A stretch of DNA of 43,242 nt from Parvibaculum sp. (GCA_019635965.1 JAHBYK010000012.1:1-43242); one strand, 5' to 3'; shown: positions 16,913-25,013, numbered from the stretch's first letter. Translations and numbers: made by a program. The notes: a model not told the origin generated them from the sequence alone.

Positions 16913-17778
16913 TCTATGACGCGCTGATCGCGCCCTTCGCCGATTACGGCTTCATGCGCCGCGCGCTCGTCGCCTGCCTTGCGCTTGCGATCGGCGGCGG
17001 GCCGATCGGCACCTTTCTCATTCTGCGCCGCATGAGCCTGATGGGCGATGCGATGAGCCATGCCATCCTGCCGGGCGCCGCCATCGGCTTTCTCGCCGCC
17101 GGGCTATCGATCTGGTGGATGAGCGTCGGCGGGCTTCTCGCCGGACTTGCCATCGTGCTGCTCGCCGCCCTCATCAGCCGCACCACGGCGCTGCGCGAGG
17201 ATGCGAGCCTTGCTGGTTTCTATCTCATCAGCCTCGCGCTCGGCGTGCTGCTCGTCTCGCTGCGCGGCTCCAATATCGACCTGCTGCATGTCCTCTTCGG
17301 CACCATTCTCTCGGTAACGGACGATGCGCTGATCCTCATCGCGTCCATCGCCACGCTCACCGTGGTGACGCTCGCCGTGATCTACCGCCCGCTCGTCATC
17401 GAATGTTTCGACCCGGCCTTCCTGCGCGCGACGACGGGCGGCGGCACGCTCTGGCATTTCCTGTTCCTGTCGCTCGTGGTGGTGAACCTCGTCGCCGGCT
17501 TTCAGGCGCTCGGCACGCTGATGGCGCTCGGCCTCATCATCCTGCCCGCCGCCGCGGCGCGTTTCTGGGCGGGCGCCGTCTGGTCGCTCGCGGCGCTCTC
17601 CTCGGCGCTGGCCTTTCTGTCGGGCTTTGCCGGGCTTCTCATTTCCTACAATTTCAACCTGCCGTCGGGGCCCGCCATCGTGCTGACGGCCGGCCTGTTC
17701 TATACCGGCTCGATCATGCTCGGGACGCGCGACAGCCTGCGTACGCGCTATTTCCCGCGCGCCCATTTCCATGAGTAA
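16909..17778 (+). CDS. znuB: Zinc ABC transporter permease
   Basis: This 289-residue integral membrane protein of the ABC-3 (ZnuB/MntB) family forms the zinc channel. Hydrophobic helices cover most of its length. Typical segments are GGPIGTFLILRRMSLMGDAM followed by SHAILPGAAIGFL, the GxxxSHAxLPG cytoplasmic motif of the family, and LGTLMALGLIILPAAAARFW near the C-terminus. The start overlaps the znuC stop in ATGA. The stop TAA lies inside the Shine-Dalgarno sequence of znuA (AAGGAG at 17777-17782). Confidence 0.92.
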   Translation: MIYDALIAPFADYGFMRRALVACLALAIGGGPIGTFLILRRMSLMGDAMSHAILPGAAIGFLAAGLSIWWMSVGGLLAGLAIVLLAALISRTTALREDASLAGFYLISLALGVLLVSLRGSNIDLLHVLFGTILSVTDDALILIASIATLTVVTLAVIYRPLVIECFDPAFLRATTGGGTLWHFLFLSLVVVNLVAGFQALGTLMALGLIILPAAAARFWAGAVWSLAALSSALAFLSGFAGLLISYNFNLPSGPAIVLTAGLFYTGSIMLGTRDSLRTRYFPRAHFHE

Positions 17779-17788
17779 GGAGAAAGCG

Positions 17789-18745
17789 ATGAACCGTCTG
17801 CTCGCGCTCTGCCTCTCTCTCGCGCTCGGCCTTGCCGCCCTTCCCGCCCGCGCGGAGGAACCGGCGCCGCTCCGCATCGTCACGAGTTTCAGCATCCTTG
17901 CCGACATGGCGCGGAACGTGGCCGGAAGCCGCGCCACCGTCACATCGCTTGTCGGGCCGGATGCGGATGCGCATGTCTTCGAGCCGGGGCCCGCCGACGT
18001 GGCGCTCCTCGCCGAAGCCGACATCCTCATCATCAACGGGCTCGGCTTCGAGCCCTGGCTGGTGCGGCTCGCCGCTTCCGCGAAGAGCAAGGCGAAATTC
18101 GTCACCGCGAGTTTCGGCGTCAATCCGCTCGATCTCGATGATGCGCATCATCACGGCCATGCGCATGGACATGCGCGCGGCCATGATGCGGACGGCCACC
18201 CGAAGGTGCCGCAGGATTTCGATCCCCATGCCTGGCAGGATCTGCGCAATGGCGTCATCTATGTCCGCAACATCGCCGATGCGCTGGCCGACAAGGATCC
18301 GGCCAATGCCACGCTCTATCTCGCCAATGCCGAGAGCTACATCACCGAGCTGAAGAAGCTCCATGAATGGGCGCGCGCTGAAATCGGCAGGCTTCCGGCG
18401 GAAAAGCGCAAGGTCATCACCACGCATGACGCCTTTGCCTATTTCTCGAAAGCCTATGGCGTCGAGTTCCTTTCGCCGGCCGGCATCGGCAATGCGGCCG
18501 ATCCGAGCGCCGAGGCGCTGGCGCGGCTTGTCGATCAGATGCGGCGCGAGAATATCCGCGCCCTCTTCATGGAGAACATGGGCAATCCGCGCATGATGGA
18601 AACCATCGCGCGCGAAACCGGCATCGAGAATGGCGGCACGCTCTATTCGGACGCGCTGTCGGCACCGGGCGGCCCTGCGCCCACCTATGTGGCCATGTTC
18701 CGGCATAATGTGCCGGTGCTGATCGAGGCAATGCAGAAGAATTGA
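17789..18745 (+). CDS. znuA: Zinc ABC transporter substrate-binding protein
   Basis: This is a periplasmic metal-binding protein (cluster A-I) of 318 residues, beginning with a signal peptide MNRLLALCLSLALGLAALPA ending near ARAEE. The fold segments are LRIVTSFSILADMARNVAG, the first metal-ligand site GPDADAHVFEPGPAD, and a His/Asp-rich loop (HHHGHAHGHARGHDADGH). They are followed by DPHAWQDLRN, then KRKVITTHDAFAYFSKAYGV and LFMENMGNPRMMETIARETG. The His-rich loop is a hallmark of zinc-specific members. ATG 17789 was preferred to ATG 17771 because AAGGAG lies six bases before it. It is the third gene of the operon. Confidence 0.92.
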   Translation: MNRLLALCLSLALGLAALPARAEEPAPLRIVTSFSILADMARNVAGSRATVTSLVGPDADAHVFEPGPADVALLAEADILIINGLGFEPWLVRLAASAKSKAKFVTASFGVNPLDLDDAHHHGHAHGHARGHDADGHPKVPQDFDPHAWQDLRNGVIYVRNIADALADKDPANATLYLANAESYITELKKLHEWARAEIGRLPAEKRKVITTHDAFAYFSKAYGVEFLSPAGIGNAADPSAEALARLVDQMRRENIRALFMENMGNPRMMETIARETGIENGGTLYSDALSAPGGPAPTYVAMFRHNVPVLIEAMQKN

Positions 18746-18770
18746 GGCCGTCAGCCGGCGGAGTATTGTC

Positions 18771-18843
18771 ACCCCACCATCTCTCCCACCCTCCCCTTGA
18801 GGGAGAGTCGAAATTTGCGAAGCGGATTTCGGGGAGAGGTGAG
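18771..18843. repeat. Intergenic palindromic repeat after znuA
   Basis: The 116-base gap between the convergent znuA and acetyltransferase genes holds nested inverted repeats. CTCTCCC (18781-18787) pairs with GGGAGAG (18801-18807), and GAAAT (18810-18814) pairs with ATTTC (18826-18830). The outer part CTCTCCCC/GGGGAGAG is also shared between both ends. The composition resembles dispersed intergenic palindromes of alphaproteobacteria and could act as a two-way terminator. No T-run is present. Confidence 0.5.
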
Positions 18844-18861
18844 CGGCTGAAATCCGGATGA

Positions 18862-19386
18862 CTAGTGCTTGTCCGCCGCGGCCGCGTCCTGCGGCTTCGT
18901 GATCGGCCCCTTCGCGCGCCCGAAAGCGCCGAGGTCGAGTTCGCGGTAGAGAAGCCGCGCAGGGTCCACAGGCCCCGGCATGGTCAGGCGGCCGGGCGGC
19001 ACGGGGCCGAAGCCCACCTTGGCGTAATAGGGCGCATCGCCCACCAGGATCACCAGCCGGTAGCCGAGCTTCTTCGCATCGGCGAGGCCCTTCTCCATCA
19101 GCTTGATGCCGCAGCCCTTGCCGCGCAGCGCGGGATCGACGGCAAGCGGCCCGAGCATCAGCCCCGGCACGCCGCCGATCACGACCGGCCAGAAACTCAG
19201 CGAGCCCACCATGCGCCGTTCCGCCCCCTCGCCCGTGAAGGCGACATAGCAGAGTTCGGGAATGGGGTGATTGCCTTCGCGCAGGCGCTGCGCGGTTTTC
19301 GCGTAGCGGCCAGGGCCGAAGGAAAGGTCCAGCAGGGCTTCGATGGCAGGCCGGTGTTCCGGCCGCTCGGCTTCTATCTCGAACAT
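18862..19386 (-). CDS. GNAT-family N-acetyltransferase
   Basis: This 174-residue acetyltransferase resembles the YhbS-type GNAT proteins. The acetyl-CoA-binding region is LGPLAVDPALRGKGCGIKLM (R-G-K-G-C-G loop), followed by EKGLADAKKLGYRLVILVGD and YYAKVGFGPVPPG, both conserved in this subgroup. The N-terminal strand MFEIEAERPEHRPAIEALLD begins the fold. The acceptor molecule cannot be predicted. The C-terminus ends in an alanine- and aspartate-rich tail. The gene is convergent with the zinc operon and divergent from the SDR gene. Confidence 0.88.
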   Translation of the reverse strand: MFEIEAERPEHRPAIEALLDLSFGPGRYAKTAQRLREGNHPIPELCYVAFTGEGAERRMVGSLSFWPVVIGGVPGLMLGPLAVDPALRGKGCGIKLMEKGLADAKKLGYRLVILVGDAPYYAKVGFGPVPPGRLTMPGPVDPARLLYRELDLGAFGRAKGPITKPQDAAAADKH

Positions 19387-19748
19387 GGGTGTCTCACGGG
19401 GCTCGGCGAAGGGTCATGGAGGTCTGTGCGCTCACCCTTCGCGGGGCCCGTCCCGCCGCTCAGGCGGAAAGGAGGACCGGAATGGCGCGCGCGGAAAGGC
19501 GGCGGGGGCGGCGATCAGCCCCTTCCCTCTCTCGTCGTCGCTGCTCTGCGAGCCCCAGCGCCATGATGCGGTCCTTTCGGGCCGGGGCGTCATGCCCCGG
19601 ACGGTCAGGCGGATAGCACGGGGCGTCTTTCCCGTAAAGCGGGATTGGCGGGGCGGGGCCGGTGCCGCGGCGGGGCTAAAAAGGCTGGAATGGCGCCCTG
19701 CCCTTCGCTAGCTTGCCCACAAATAATGACAACCGAGAGGGAAACGTC
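19387..19748. promoter_or_regulatory. Intergenic region between acetyltransferase and SDR genes
   Basis: These 362 bases lie between divergent genes and must carry their promoters. A GCCGGGGC-like hairpin (CCGGGGCGTCATGCCCCGG around 19583-19601) is the only strong structure. Small open frames here are GC-rich, lack ribosome-binding sites and do not resemble proteins I know. The last 40 bases contain ACAAATAATGACAACCGAGAGGG-type sequence with a GAGAGGG site before the SDR start. I see nothing else. Confidence 0.4.
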
Positions 19749-20663
19749 ATGGGAATTCTGGAAGGCAAGGTCGTACTCGTCACCGGCGCGGCGGGCGGCA
19801 TCGGCAAGGAATGTGCGCTGATCGCGGCAAAGCAGGGCGCGAAGGTCGTCGTGAACGATCTTGGCGGCAGCGTGAAGGGCGGCGATGCGGGCGATGCCAG
19901 CGCCGCGCAGAAGACCGTCAACGAGATCAAGGCGGCGGGCGGCGAAGCGGTCGCCAATTCCGACAGCGTGTCGCTGAAGTCCGGCGCGGAAAACATGATC
20001 GCGCAGGCGCTCGACACCTATGGCGCGCTGCACTCGATCATCAGCCCGGCGGGCATTCTGCGTGACGGCATGTTCCACAAGATGCCGGACGAGGACTGGG
20101 ACGCCGTTCTCGAAGTGCATCTGAAGGGCAGCTACAACATCACCCGCGCCGCGATCAATCATTTCCGCGAGCAGGAAGAAGGCAATTTCGTTCTCTTCAC
20201 CTCGACATCGGGTCTCATCGGCAATATCGGTCAGGCGAACTATGCCGCGGCGAAGATGGGCATTGCCGGCCTCTCGCGCATCATTGCGATGGAAGGCGCT
20301 GCAAAGAACGTCCGCTCCAACATCATCGCGCCCTTCGCCTGGACGCGCATGATCGCCACCATTCCGGTGAAGGACGAAGCCTCCGCGAAGCGCGTCGAGC
20401 GCATGAAGAATGCGATGCGCGCCGAGCAGGTCGGCAATTTCGCGGTCGCGCTCGCCTCGCCCGCCTGCACGGCGAATGGCCAGATCTTCGCGGTGCGCGG
20501 CAATGAGCTGGTGCTCTTCTCGCAGCCCCGTCCCGTCAAGTCCGTCGCGCGGATCGACGGCTGGACGCCGGAAACCATCCTCTCCCATGCCTTCCCGGCC
20601 ATGGAAGGCGGCTATACCGATCTCGGCAATACGGGCTCGGTGTTCACCTGGGAGCCGGTATAA
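19749..20663 (+). CDS. Short-chain dehydrogenase, (3R)-hydroxyacyl-CoA dehydrogenase-like
   Basis: This 304-residue SDR resembles the dehydrogenase domain of peroxisomal multifunctional enzyme type 2, so it may oxidise 3-hydroxyacyl-CoA with NAD in fatty-acid or steroid side-chain breakdown. The cofactor loop is TGAAGGIG (12-19), with the NDLGGS segment (36-41) of this subgroup. The catalytic set is S152/S154, Y165 and K169 (TSTSGLIGNIGQANYAAAK). The usual NNAG motif reads SPAG (99-102), a deviation noted below. ATG 19749 was chosen because GAGAGGG lies shortly upstream; the frame is open further to 19713. A strong terminator follows at 20692. Confidence 0.85.
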   Translation: MGILEGKVVLVTGAAGGIGKECALIAAKQGAKVVVNDLGGSVKGGDAGDASAAQKTVNEIKAAGGEAVANSDSVSLKSGAENMIAQALDTYGALHSIISPAGILRDGMFHKMPDEDWDAVLEVHLKGSYNITRAAINHFREQEEGNFVLFTSTSGLIGNIGQANYAAAKMGIAGLSRIIAMEGAAKNVRSNIIAPFAWTRMIATIPVKDEASAKRVERMKNAMRAEQVGNFAVALASPACTANGQIFAVRGNELVLFSQPRPVKSVARIDGWTPETILSHAFPAMEGGYTDLGNTGSVFTWEPV

Positions 20664-20691
20664 GCATTACGATTGCTTCGGCAATTCATGG

Positions 20692-20720
20692 AAAGGCGGG
20701 CTTCAGGGCCCGCCTTTTTT
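20692..20720 (+). terminator. Rho-independent terminator after the SDR gene
   Basis: AAAGGCGGGC (20692-20701) and GCCCGCCTTT (20708-20717) form a perfect ten-base-pair stem with a six-base loop, followed by further T residues to 20720. Because of the A-run on the other side it can also serve the opposite strand, ending the toxin-antitoxin transcript that arrives from the right. Confidence 0.92.
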
Positions 20721-20737
20721 GTCTGTCCCTTACTCTG

Positions 20738-21061
20738 TCAGTTCAGCACTTCAAGTCCGTGCTTGCGCACGACTGTCAGCAGCTTGAGCGCCATGCCGCT
20801 CGGCTTCTTCGCGCCGGTTTCCCATTTCTCGACCGTGCTCTCGCTCGTATTGAGATAGCGCGCGAAGACCGGCTGGCTCACTTTGTTCCGTTCACGGATA
20901 CGCTTGATTTCGGCGGGTGCAATTTCCGACGGAACTTCGAGATGACGCGCATCAAAACCACGCATCGTCGTCTTGTCGAGCGCGCCGACCTTGTGCAGCC
21001 CTTCGGCCGCGGAGTGAATGGCCTCGGAAATATCGCTCTTATACTTTTTCTTACTCACCAT
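20738..21061 (-). CDS. Helix-turn-helix antitoxin (NadS/YiaG-like)
   Basis: This 107-residue protein has a C-terminal Cro/C1-type helix-turn-helix: IKRIRERNKVSQPVFARYLN followed by TSESTVEKWETGAKKPSGMALKLL. This W-E-x-G-x-x-x-P pattern is typical of antitoxins paired with RelE-like toxins of the COG4737 group. It probably neutralises the toxin and represses the operon. ATG 21061 was preferred over GTG 21064 because GGAG sits about seven bases before it, within the toxin coding sequence. The genes overlap by eleven bases, again toxin first. Confidence 0.87.
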   Translation of the reverse strand: MVSKKKYKSDISEAIHSAAEGLHKVGALDKTTMRGFDARHLEVPSEIAPAEIKRIRERNKVSQPVFARYLNTSESTVEKWETGAKKPSGMALKLLTVVRKHGLEVLN

Positions 21062-21425
21062 CACATATCTCCAAGAGGGTGCCGTCTTCGAGCAGTTTCG
21101 TCAGTTGGGCGCTGCTCAACTCCGCATAGCTTTTAGCCAGAAGCCGGAAATCCTTCAGTTCGTCGTCATCGATATTCGCGCGATCTTTTTTTGCGAAGAG
21201 ATAGGCGAATATCCAGTGTCGGCCTCCCTTCGCAAGAACGATGCTTCTATGCATGTTCTTGTTGAGACGCTTCTTGAAGACCCCGCCGCCGAGATCATCG
21301 GCTTGCCCGGACATAACTTCGCGCATGGCCTCGCAAAGCTCGTGGTCGCTGATGCGGCATTTCCGCGCCGCCTTTGCAAACCAGGCGGTCTTGAAGGCAC
21401 GCCAGGACTTGCCCGCTTTAGCCAT
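21051..21425 (-). CDS. RelE/ParE-family toxin
   Basis: This 124-residue protein matches the RelE-like toxin group found with NadS-type antitoxins: LGGGVFKKRLNKNMHRSIVL, then GGRHWIFAYLFAKKDRANID and the C-terminal DDELKDFRLLAKSYAELSSA. In this family the middle GG-R-x-hydrophobic-FxYxFAKxxRANI segment is the signature. An upstream GTG would add five residues; ATG 21425 gives the MAKAGKSW start and is preferred. Activity (RNA cleavage or gyrase poisoning) cannot be separated by sequence reading alone. A palindrome lies ten bases upstream. Confidence 0.85.
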   Translation of the reverse strand: MAKAGKSWRAFKTAWFAKAARKCRISDHELCEAMREVMSGQADDLGGGVFKKRLNKNMHRSIVLAKGGRHWIFAYLFAKKDRANIDDDELKDFRLLAKSYAELSSAQLTKLLEDGTLLEICDGE

Positions 21426-21434
21426 GCAAATATG

Positions 21435-21449
21435 TAGCACTGAGTGCTA
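21435..21449 (-). promoter_or_regulatory. Palindromic operator of the second toxin-antitoxin pair
   Basis: TAGCACTGAGTGCTA is a perfect 7-1-7 palindrome ten bases upstream of the toxin ATG. On the minus strand TTGATT and TACATA flank it with an 18-base spacing, a weak promoter match. The site lies where autorepression by the HTH antitoxin would be expected; binding is inferred. Confidence 0.6.
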
Positions 21450-21467
21450 TAGAAAATCAAACTGATT

Positions 21468-22391
21468 TTATCCGTTACGTTCCAGTCCCCACGGCGCCTT
21501 GCCGGGCCCGAACTTCTCCACCGTGAAATCCACGAAGGCGCGGGTTTTGGCGGAGAGGTGGCGGCTGTGGGGATAGATCGCGTGGAGCGTCAGGGGTGGC
21601 ATGGACCAGCCTTCCAGCACGCGCATCAGCGTGCCGCTTTTCAGGTGATCGCAGCCGATGAAGTCCGGCAGCAGCGCAAGGCCCGCGCCCGCTTCCAGCG
21701 CGCCGAGCATCGCATCCGCATTGTTGCAGAGCATACGCGCCTTCAGCTCCACCTGTTCGCGTTCGCCGGAGGCGTTCTCCATTTCGAGATGCGTCGGCCG
21801 CGCAAGCAGCGTGTAGAGCAGGAAGGGATGGCGGCCAAGATCGGCAGGCCGCTCCGGCACCCCATGTTTCTCGAAATAGGAAGGCGCGCCGACGACATGG
21901 CGTTCCACCGGCGCGAGCTGGCGGGCGATCAGGCTTGAATCCGTCAGCGCCGAAATGCGCAAGCTGACGTCGAAGCCTTCCTCGATGAGATCGACCCGGC
22001 GGTCGTTCAGCGCGAGGTCCACCGTCAGTTCCGGGTGGCGGGCAAGAAATTCCGGCAGCACGGGCCCGAGCTGGCGGATACCGAAAGTCATGGGCGCGTT
22101 GACCCGGAGCGTGCCGCGCACTGCGCCTTCGACGCAGCTCGCCTCCTCCACCGCCTCCGCCGCTTCGGCGACGATGCGGCTTGCGCGCTCGAAGATGACG
22201 GTGCCCGCTTCCGTGAGGCTGATGCGGCGCGTGGTGCGGTTGAGCAGCCGCACGCCAAGTTCGTCCTCAAGCTGCGATACCTGCCGGCTCACCATCGATT
22301 TCGACAGGCCGAGCGCATCGGCCGCCGCGGTGAAGCCGCCCGTTTCCGCCACTTTCACGAAGACCGCGAAGCCATTGAGATCGACTGCCAT
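21468..22391 (-). CDS. LysR-family transcriptional regulator
   Basis: This 307-residue regulator has a winged helix-turn-helix at its N-terminus (GFTAAADALGLSKSMVSRQV followed by SQLEDELGVRLLNRTTRRIS), then a LysR substrate-binding domain starting GTLRVNAPMTFGIRQLGPVL. It is divergent from the wrbA-pirin-hydroquinone reductase genes, the usual arrangement for a LysR activator and its target. Perfect inverted repeats of LysR-box type lie between them. By analogy with the YhaJ/YhaK/YqjG neighbourhood of E. coli, a quinone-like or aromatic ligand is plausible, but this is inference. Its stop lies close to the toxin promoter region. Confidence 0.93.
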   Translation of the reverse strand: MAVDLNGFAVFVKVAETGGFTAAADALGLSKSMVSRQVSQLEDELGVRLLNRTTRRISLTEAGTVIFERASRIVAEAAEAVEEASCVEGAVRGTLRVNAPMTFGIRQLGPVLPEFLARHPELTVDLALNDRRVDLIEEGFDVSLRISALTDSSLIARQLAPVERHVVGAPSYFEKHGVPERPADLGRHPFLLYTLLARPTHLEMENASGEREQVELKARMLCNNADAMLGALEAGAGLALLPDFIGCDHLKSGTLMRVLEGWSMPPLTLHAIYPHSRHLSAKTRAFVDFTVEKFGPGKAPWGLERNG

Positions 22392-22401
22392 GTTCCGGCC
22401 T

Positions 22402-22454
22402 TATTGTTCCCAAAAATGCAACAATATGTTTCATCATATGGGAATTATATTCCC
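22402..22454. promoter_or_regulatory. LysR-type binding sites between regulator and wrbA
   Basis: TATTGTT (22402-22408), eleven bases, AACAATA (22420-22426) is a perfect 7-N11-7 inverted repeat of the T-N11-A form used by LysR proteins. A second palindrome GGGAAT-TAT-ATTCCC lies at 22440-22454, and ATATG-N6-CATAT at 22424-22439 bridges the two. The stacked sites on an A/T-rich stretch fit a recognition site plus an activation site. The region starts only eleven bases upstream of the LysR start codon, so autoregulation is likely. Confidence 0.7.
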
Positions 22455-22530
22455 CAGCAAATCAATTACATCCATTCCATCGAATTCAGCAACGCCCCGC
22501 CCCTGAGCACGGGCCCCGATGGAGGGAAGA

Positions 22531-23142
22531 ATGAGCGCAAAGACGAAGATCCTGGTGCTGTATCACAGCGCCTATGGCCATATCGAAACGCTGGCGAAGG
22601 CGGTCGCGGAAGGTGCGGCCTCGGTGCCCGGCGCGGAGGTCGCGCTGAAGCGCGTGCCCGAAACCATGTCCGAAGAGGCGATGAAGAATGCCGGCATGAA
22701 AGTGTCGCAGGCGGCGCCCGTCGCCTCGCCGCAGGAGCTTGGCGACTATGACGCGATCATCTTCGGCACGCCGACGCGCTTCGGCAACATGACCGGGCAG
22801 ATGCGGACCTTCCTCGACCAGACCGGCGGGCTCTGGGCGAAGGGCGCGCTCGCGGGCAAGGTGGGCTCCGTCTTCACCTCGACCGGCACGGGCGCGGGCA
22901 ACGAGACCACCATCACCTCGTTCCACTCGACGCTGCTTCACCACGGCATGGTGATCGCCGGCCTGCCCTATTCCGTCGGCACCGAGCTTTTCGATGTCTC
23001 CGAAGTGCGCGGCGGCTCGCCCTATGGCGCCTCGACGATTGCGGGCGGCGATGGCAGCCGTCAGCCTACGGAGAAAGAACTGAGCCTTGCGCGGAAGCAG
23101 GGCGCCCATGTCGCCGCGATCGCGGGCAAGCTTGCGGCGTAA
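22531..23142 (+). CDS. wrbA: NAD(P)H:quinone oxidoreductase, WrbA type
   Basis: This 203-residue flavodoxin-like enzyme is predicted to reduce quinones to hydroquinones by two electrons, avoiding semiquinones. The phosphate-binding start is [20 protein letters not shown]. The WrbA-specific segments are [40 protein letters not shown] and [20 protein letters not shown]. The C-terminal [20 protein letters not shown] also fits the family. ATG 22531 was chosen over 22519 because GGAGGGAAG is next to it. It is the first target gene opposite the LysR regulator, and pirin and a hydroquinone reductase follow in the same direction. Confidence 0.95.
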   Translation: MSAKTKILVLYHSAYGHIETLAKAVAEGAASVPGAEVALKRVPETMSEEAMKNAGMKVSQAAPVASPQELGDYDAIIFGTPTRFGNMTGQMRTFLDQTGGLWAKGALAGKVGSVFTSTGTGAGNETTITSFHSTLLHHGMVIAGLPYSVGTELFDVSEVRGGSPYGASTIAGGDGSRQPTEKELSLARKQGAHVAAIAGKLAA

Positions 23143-23283
23143 GGGTGAATGACAATTCGAGAGGCTTCGTTTGGACTGTACCGCGTAACGGAGCCTCGGG
23201 CCCGGCTGGCCGCTTTCCCCTCCCTCCCCTCCCCAGGTGCGGGGGCCGGCCGGGCACCTATCCTGATGAAAGGCAGGACCACC

Positions 23284-23994
23284 ATGATCGAAGTTCGCGA
23301 TTTCAATTCGCTCGGCGGCGCCAATCACGGCTGGCTCGATGCGAAACACCATTTCTCCTTTGCGCGCTACTACGATCCGAAGCGCATGGGCTGGGGCGCG
23401 CTGCGCGTCTGGAACGACGATCTCATCCGCGCCGGGACGGGCTTTCCGCCGCATCCGCACCGCGACATGGAAATCATCACCTATGTGCGCGAAGGCGCGA
23501 TCACGCACCGCGATCACCTCAACAATGAAGGCCGCACGGTTGCGGGCGATGTTCAGGTGATGTCGGCCGGGCGCGGCATCCAGCATGAGGAGTGGAACCT
23601 CGAGGACGAGGATACGCGCCTCTTCCAGATCTGGATCGAGCCGAACCGGCAGGGCATTCGCCCGCGCTGGGAGACGGCGCGCTTTCCGAAGGACAGCCGC
23701 AAGGGCCGCCTCGTGCCGCTTGCGAGCGGCCGCAAGGATGCACCGGCCGAAGCCCTCTGGATCGCGCAGGATGCCGAAGTGCTCGGCGCGACGCTCGACA
23801 AGGGCACATCGGTGATCCACGCGATGGAGAAGGGGCGGCTTGCCTATCTCGTGCCGGCAAGGGGCCGGATCGAGGTGAACGGCGTCGAGGTCGGCGAGCG
23901 GTCCGGTGCCGCGATCCGCGATGTCGAGCTGCTCACCATCCATGCGCTCGACGATGCGGAGATCGTGCTCGTGGATCTCCCGCCGGAGGAATAA
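23284..23994 (+). CDS. Pirin-family protein
   Basis: This 236-residue bicupin belongs to the pirin family, some of which are quercetinases. The metal ligands expected in pirin are all present: H57 and H59 (FPPHPHRDMEII), H101 and E103 (GRGIQHEEWN). The C-terminal cupin carries LVPARGRIEVNGVEVGERSG. ATG 23284 fits the family start (MIEVRDFNSLGG); the longer open frame from 23149 covers a GC-rich linker of 141 bases that contains hairpins but no recognisable protein. It is located between two quinone-handling enzymes, which suggests a role in aromatic or quinone metabolism. Confidence 0.92.
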   Translation: MIEVRDFNSLGGANHGWLDAKHHFSFARYYDPKRMGWGALRVWNDDLIRAGTGFPPHPHRDMEIITYVREGAITHRDHLNNEGRTVAGDVQVMSAGRGIQHEEWNLEDEDTRLFQIWIEPNRQGIRPRWETARFPKDSRKGRLVPLASGRKDAPAEALWIAQDAEVLGATLDKGTSVIHAMEKGRLAYLVPARGRIEVNGVEVGERSGAAIRDVELLTIHALDDAEIVLVDLPPEE

Positions 23995-24020
23995 GCCAGC
24001 CGCAACGAAAGGACGGAACG

Positions 24021-25010
24021 ATGGGACTTCTGATCGAAGGAAAATGGACCGACAAGTGGTACGATACCAGGTCGACCGGCGGCGCGTTCAAGCGGCAGGA
24101 GTCCTCGTTCCGCAACTGGGTGACAGCGGATGGCGCGGCGGGGCCCACCGGCGATGGCGGCTTCAGGGCGGAGGCCGGCCGCTATCACCTCTATGTCTCG
24201 CTCGCCTGTCCCTGGGCGCATCGCACGCTCATCTTCCACAAGCTGAAAGGGCTCGAGGACAAGATCAGCGTCAGCATTGTCGATCCGCTGATGCTGGATG
24301 AAGGCTGGACGCTGAAAGGCGCCGATCGAGCCACGGTGCCCGATTTCGTGAACCGCAAGACGCGGCTTTACGAGGTCTATCTTCTGGCCGACAGGACATA
24401 TACCGGCCGCGTCACCGTGCCCGTGCTCTGGGACAAGCAGCGCCAGACCATCGTCACGAACGAATCCGCCGAGATCATCCGCATGTTCAACTCGGCCTTC
24501 GATCGCATCGAGGGCGTGAATACGGCGCTCGACTTCTACCCGGAAGCGTTGCGCGGCGAGATCGGCGCGGTCAACGAGGCCGTCTATGAGCGCGTCAACA
24601 ATGGCGTCTACAAGGCGGGCTTCGCCACCGAGCAATCCGTCTATGACAAGGAAGTCACGGCGCTCTTCGAGGAACTCGACCGCCTCGAGGCGCGGCTCGG
24701 CCGCCAGCGTTATCTCGCCGGCGCGTGCATCACGGAAGCGGACTGGCGGCTCTTCACCACGCTCATCCGCTTCGATGCCGTCTATCACGGCCACTTCAAG
24801 TGCAATCTGCGCCGCATCGCGGATTATCCGAACCTGTCGAACTATATGCGCGAGCTATACCAGGTGCCGGGCGTCGCCGGGACCGTCAACATGGATCACA
24901 TCAAGCAGCACTATTACGGCAGCCACAAGACGATAAACCCCACTTGCATCGTGCCCGCGGGACCCATCGAGGATTTCGCCGCGCCGCATGACAGGGCGCG
25001 GTTCGGCTGA
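24021..25010 (+). CDS. Glutathionyl-hydroquinone reductase (YqjG/ECM4-type)
   Basis: This 329-residue Xi-class glutathione transferase reduces glutathionyl-hydroquinones to hydroquinones. The catalytic CPWA motif is at residues 63-66 (VSLACPWAHRTLIF). Other family markers are VPVLWDKQRQTIVTNESAEI followed by IRMFNS, VNNGVYKAGFATEQSVYD, and the C-terminal RYLAGACITEADWRLFTTLI and HIKQHYYGSHKTINPT. The ATG at 24021 is preceded by a GGA-type site, and 26 bases separate it from pirin. The frame remaining open upstream to 23592 overlaps pirin in another frame and is not used. It completes a wrbA-pirin-hydroquinone reductase set. Confidence 0.95.
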   Translation: MGLLIEGKWTDKWYDTRSTGGAFKRQESSFRNWVTADGAAGPTGDGGFRAEAGRYHLYVSLACPWAHRTLIFHKLKGLEDKISVSIVDPLMLDEGWTLKGADRATVPDFVNRKTRLYEVYLLADRTYTGRVTVPVLWDKQRQTIVTNESAEIIRMFNSAFDRIEGVNTALDFYPEALRGEIGAVNEAVYERVNNGVYKAGFATEQSVYDKEVTALFEELDRLEARLGRQRYLAGACITEADWRLFTTLIRFDAVYHGHFKCNLRRIADYPNLSNYMRELYQVPGVAGTVNMDHIKQHYYGSHKTINPTCIVPAGPIEDFAAPHDRARFG

Positions 25011-25013
25011 CAC

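Noticed and set aside
23149..23283. N-terminal extension of pirin from 23149
   Set aside because: The residues are low-complexity (Gly/Pro/Ala/Arg) and pirin begins at MIEVRDF; the DNA forms hairpins typical of intergenic sequence.
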